From positions 35,100-99,099 of the forward strand of contig CANFPJ010000002.1 of the NCBI GenBank assembly GCA_947448885.1: DNA of 64,000 bases, written 5' to 3'. The position numbers and the translations under genes are program-made. The DNA is from Comamonadaceae bacterium. GTDB taxonomy: Bacteria; Pseudomonadota; Gammaproteobacteria; Burkholderiales; Burkholderiaceae_C. The notes beneath the pieces are model-generated. The model saw only the letters and a program-made list of their open reading frames with translations. It ran no database searches and had not been told where the DNA came from. Shown here piece by piece: positions 63,542-64,000 of the stretch. Within the stretch, counting starts at the first letter, position 1. The number at the start of each line of letters is the position of its first letter.

Positions 63542-64000
63542 ATGTTTGAAGAAAATGGTTTTTCGTCTTTGATCATCTTGGCCTGCGCCTTGTTGGCGTT
63601 GGTTGGGGGCCCCAAGCTGTGGCAGCGCTTGCAACTGTCGCTGGCCAAGCATCCGTCTATGGCAGGTCACTTGCGTTGGGCCAAACGACTGGCGAACTGG
63701 GCACCGGCCTATGACTACCCGGGTGAGCAATGGTTTCGGGTGGATCACGCCCCTGAAGCCGTGGGCACCCAGCGTCAACACGCTTTGCAGCGATTGGGCA
63801 GCACCTTGGCCCAACGCAGCCCCCAAACATTGGCGTTGACCCAAGCCACCAAGCCCATGGTGTCGGACATGCAGTTGATCTCGCGCTACCGGGTGCCGTT
63901 CCAGTTTCAAAAGTTCCTGAGCGACAACTTGCAAATTGGCAGCTACTGGACGCACAGCAAAGGGGTGTGGGTGGCCGACGCCGATGAGCAGTGGCACCTG
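63542..64000 (+). CDS. Membrane-anchored aminotransferase-class-III-like protein, 5' fragment
   Basis: The gene runs off the right edge; 153 codons are visible from ATG 63542, which has AAGGGA 5 bases upstream. Residues about 8-22 (SLIILACALLALVGG) form a hydrophobic segment that could be a membrane anchor. Near residue 145 the sequence VWVADADEQWHL resembles the early beta-hairpin of class III PLP aminotransferases, and YWTHSKG precedes it. This is suggestive, not proof, because the PLP lysine lies outside the window. It is divergent from psd. Confidence 0.5.
   Translation, partial: MFEENGFSSLIILACALLALVGGPKLWQRLQLSLAKHPSMAGHLRWAKRLANWAPAYDYPGEQWFRVDHAPEAVGTQRQHALQRLGSTLAQRSPQTLALTQATKPMVSDMQLISRYRVPFQFQKFLSDNLQIGSYWTHSKGVWVADADEQWHL

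Noticed and set aside
1..64000. Search for tRNA, rRNA, CRISPR arrays, insertion sequences and phage attachment sites
   Set aside because: No convincing cloverleaf, repeat-spacer array, transposase or integrase was seen by eye; an Infernal/tRNAscan run would settle this.

Overview
This 64 kb window looks like chromosome from a betaproteobacterium of the Burkholderiales, most likely a Comamonadaceae relative. The evidence is high G+C, a strong TTG preference for leucine, operons full of ATGA/GTGA start-stop overlaps, several Bug/TctC-type solute-binding proteins, and many Rieske oxygenases. This is inference from gene content; no rRNA or other phylogenetic marker is present. Coding density is very high. 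The largest gene-free stretches are about 210 bases (35673-35881) and 195 bases (49414-49608). I saw no tRNA, rRNA, CRISPR array, insertion sequence or integrase.

Region 1 (1-21083) is an aromatic or aryl-acid catabolic locus. After the tail of a TRAP permease, one long plus-strand operon encodes two Rieske oxygenase alpha/beta pairs around a two-subunit indolepyruvate:ferredoxin oxidoreductase-like enzyme (iorAB). It continues with a CoA ligase, a thiolase-fold protein that has lost its catalytic Cys and His, a DUF35-SDR fusion, a cyclase-family hydrolase and an SDR. A complete branched-chain-type ABC importer follows. A LysR gene stands divergent to a third Rieske alpha/beta pair. No ferredoxin or reductase gene for the oxygenases is present. 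The substrate is unknown, but the set suggests uptake, CoA activation or oxidative decarboxylation, side-chain cleavage and ring dioxygenation.

Region 2 (21179-24182) holds a minus-strand pterin operon (folM plus two tandem folB paralogues), a MidA-family methyltransferase and a DUF2905 membrane protein. Region 3 (24280-37216) encodes a MdtABC/MuxABC-like RND efflux system with two inner-membrane pumps, its outer-membrane lipoprotein channel and an OmpR/EnvZ-type two-component pair. A small beta-barrel protein follows, whose upstream region carries a palindrome and an 11-bp-phased direct repeat, and then an exported beta-carbonic anhydrase.

Region 4 (37293-46610) is a seven-gene minus-strand operon: hyuA, hyuB, an unrecognised 156-residue protein, a Bug protein, an oligogalacturonate-lyase-like beta-propeller, a DUF1445/D-glutamate-cyclase-like protein and a second Bug protein. 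A LysR gene is divergent to it. Region 5 (46611-56103) has a PAP2-type protein, a MazF-type toxin-antitoxin pair, cca, and kynU-kynA of tryptophan catabolism. It also has two closely similar exported SAM-methyltransferase-like proteins in opposite orientation flanking an amino-acid permease, and a third Bug protein.

Region 6 (56231-64000) has an IlvD/Edd dehydratase and a lipid cluster (OlsB-like acyltransferase, LpxH-like phosphoesterase, LplT-like transporter). It ends with ugd, psd and the start of a membrane-anchored protein resembling class III aminotransferases. The most unusual items are the degenerate thiolase with its DUF35-SDR fusion partner, the exported methyltransferase pair, and the hyuAB/DUF1445/oligogalacturonate-lyase operon.
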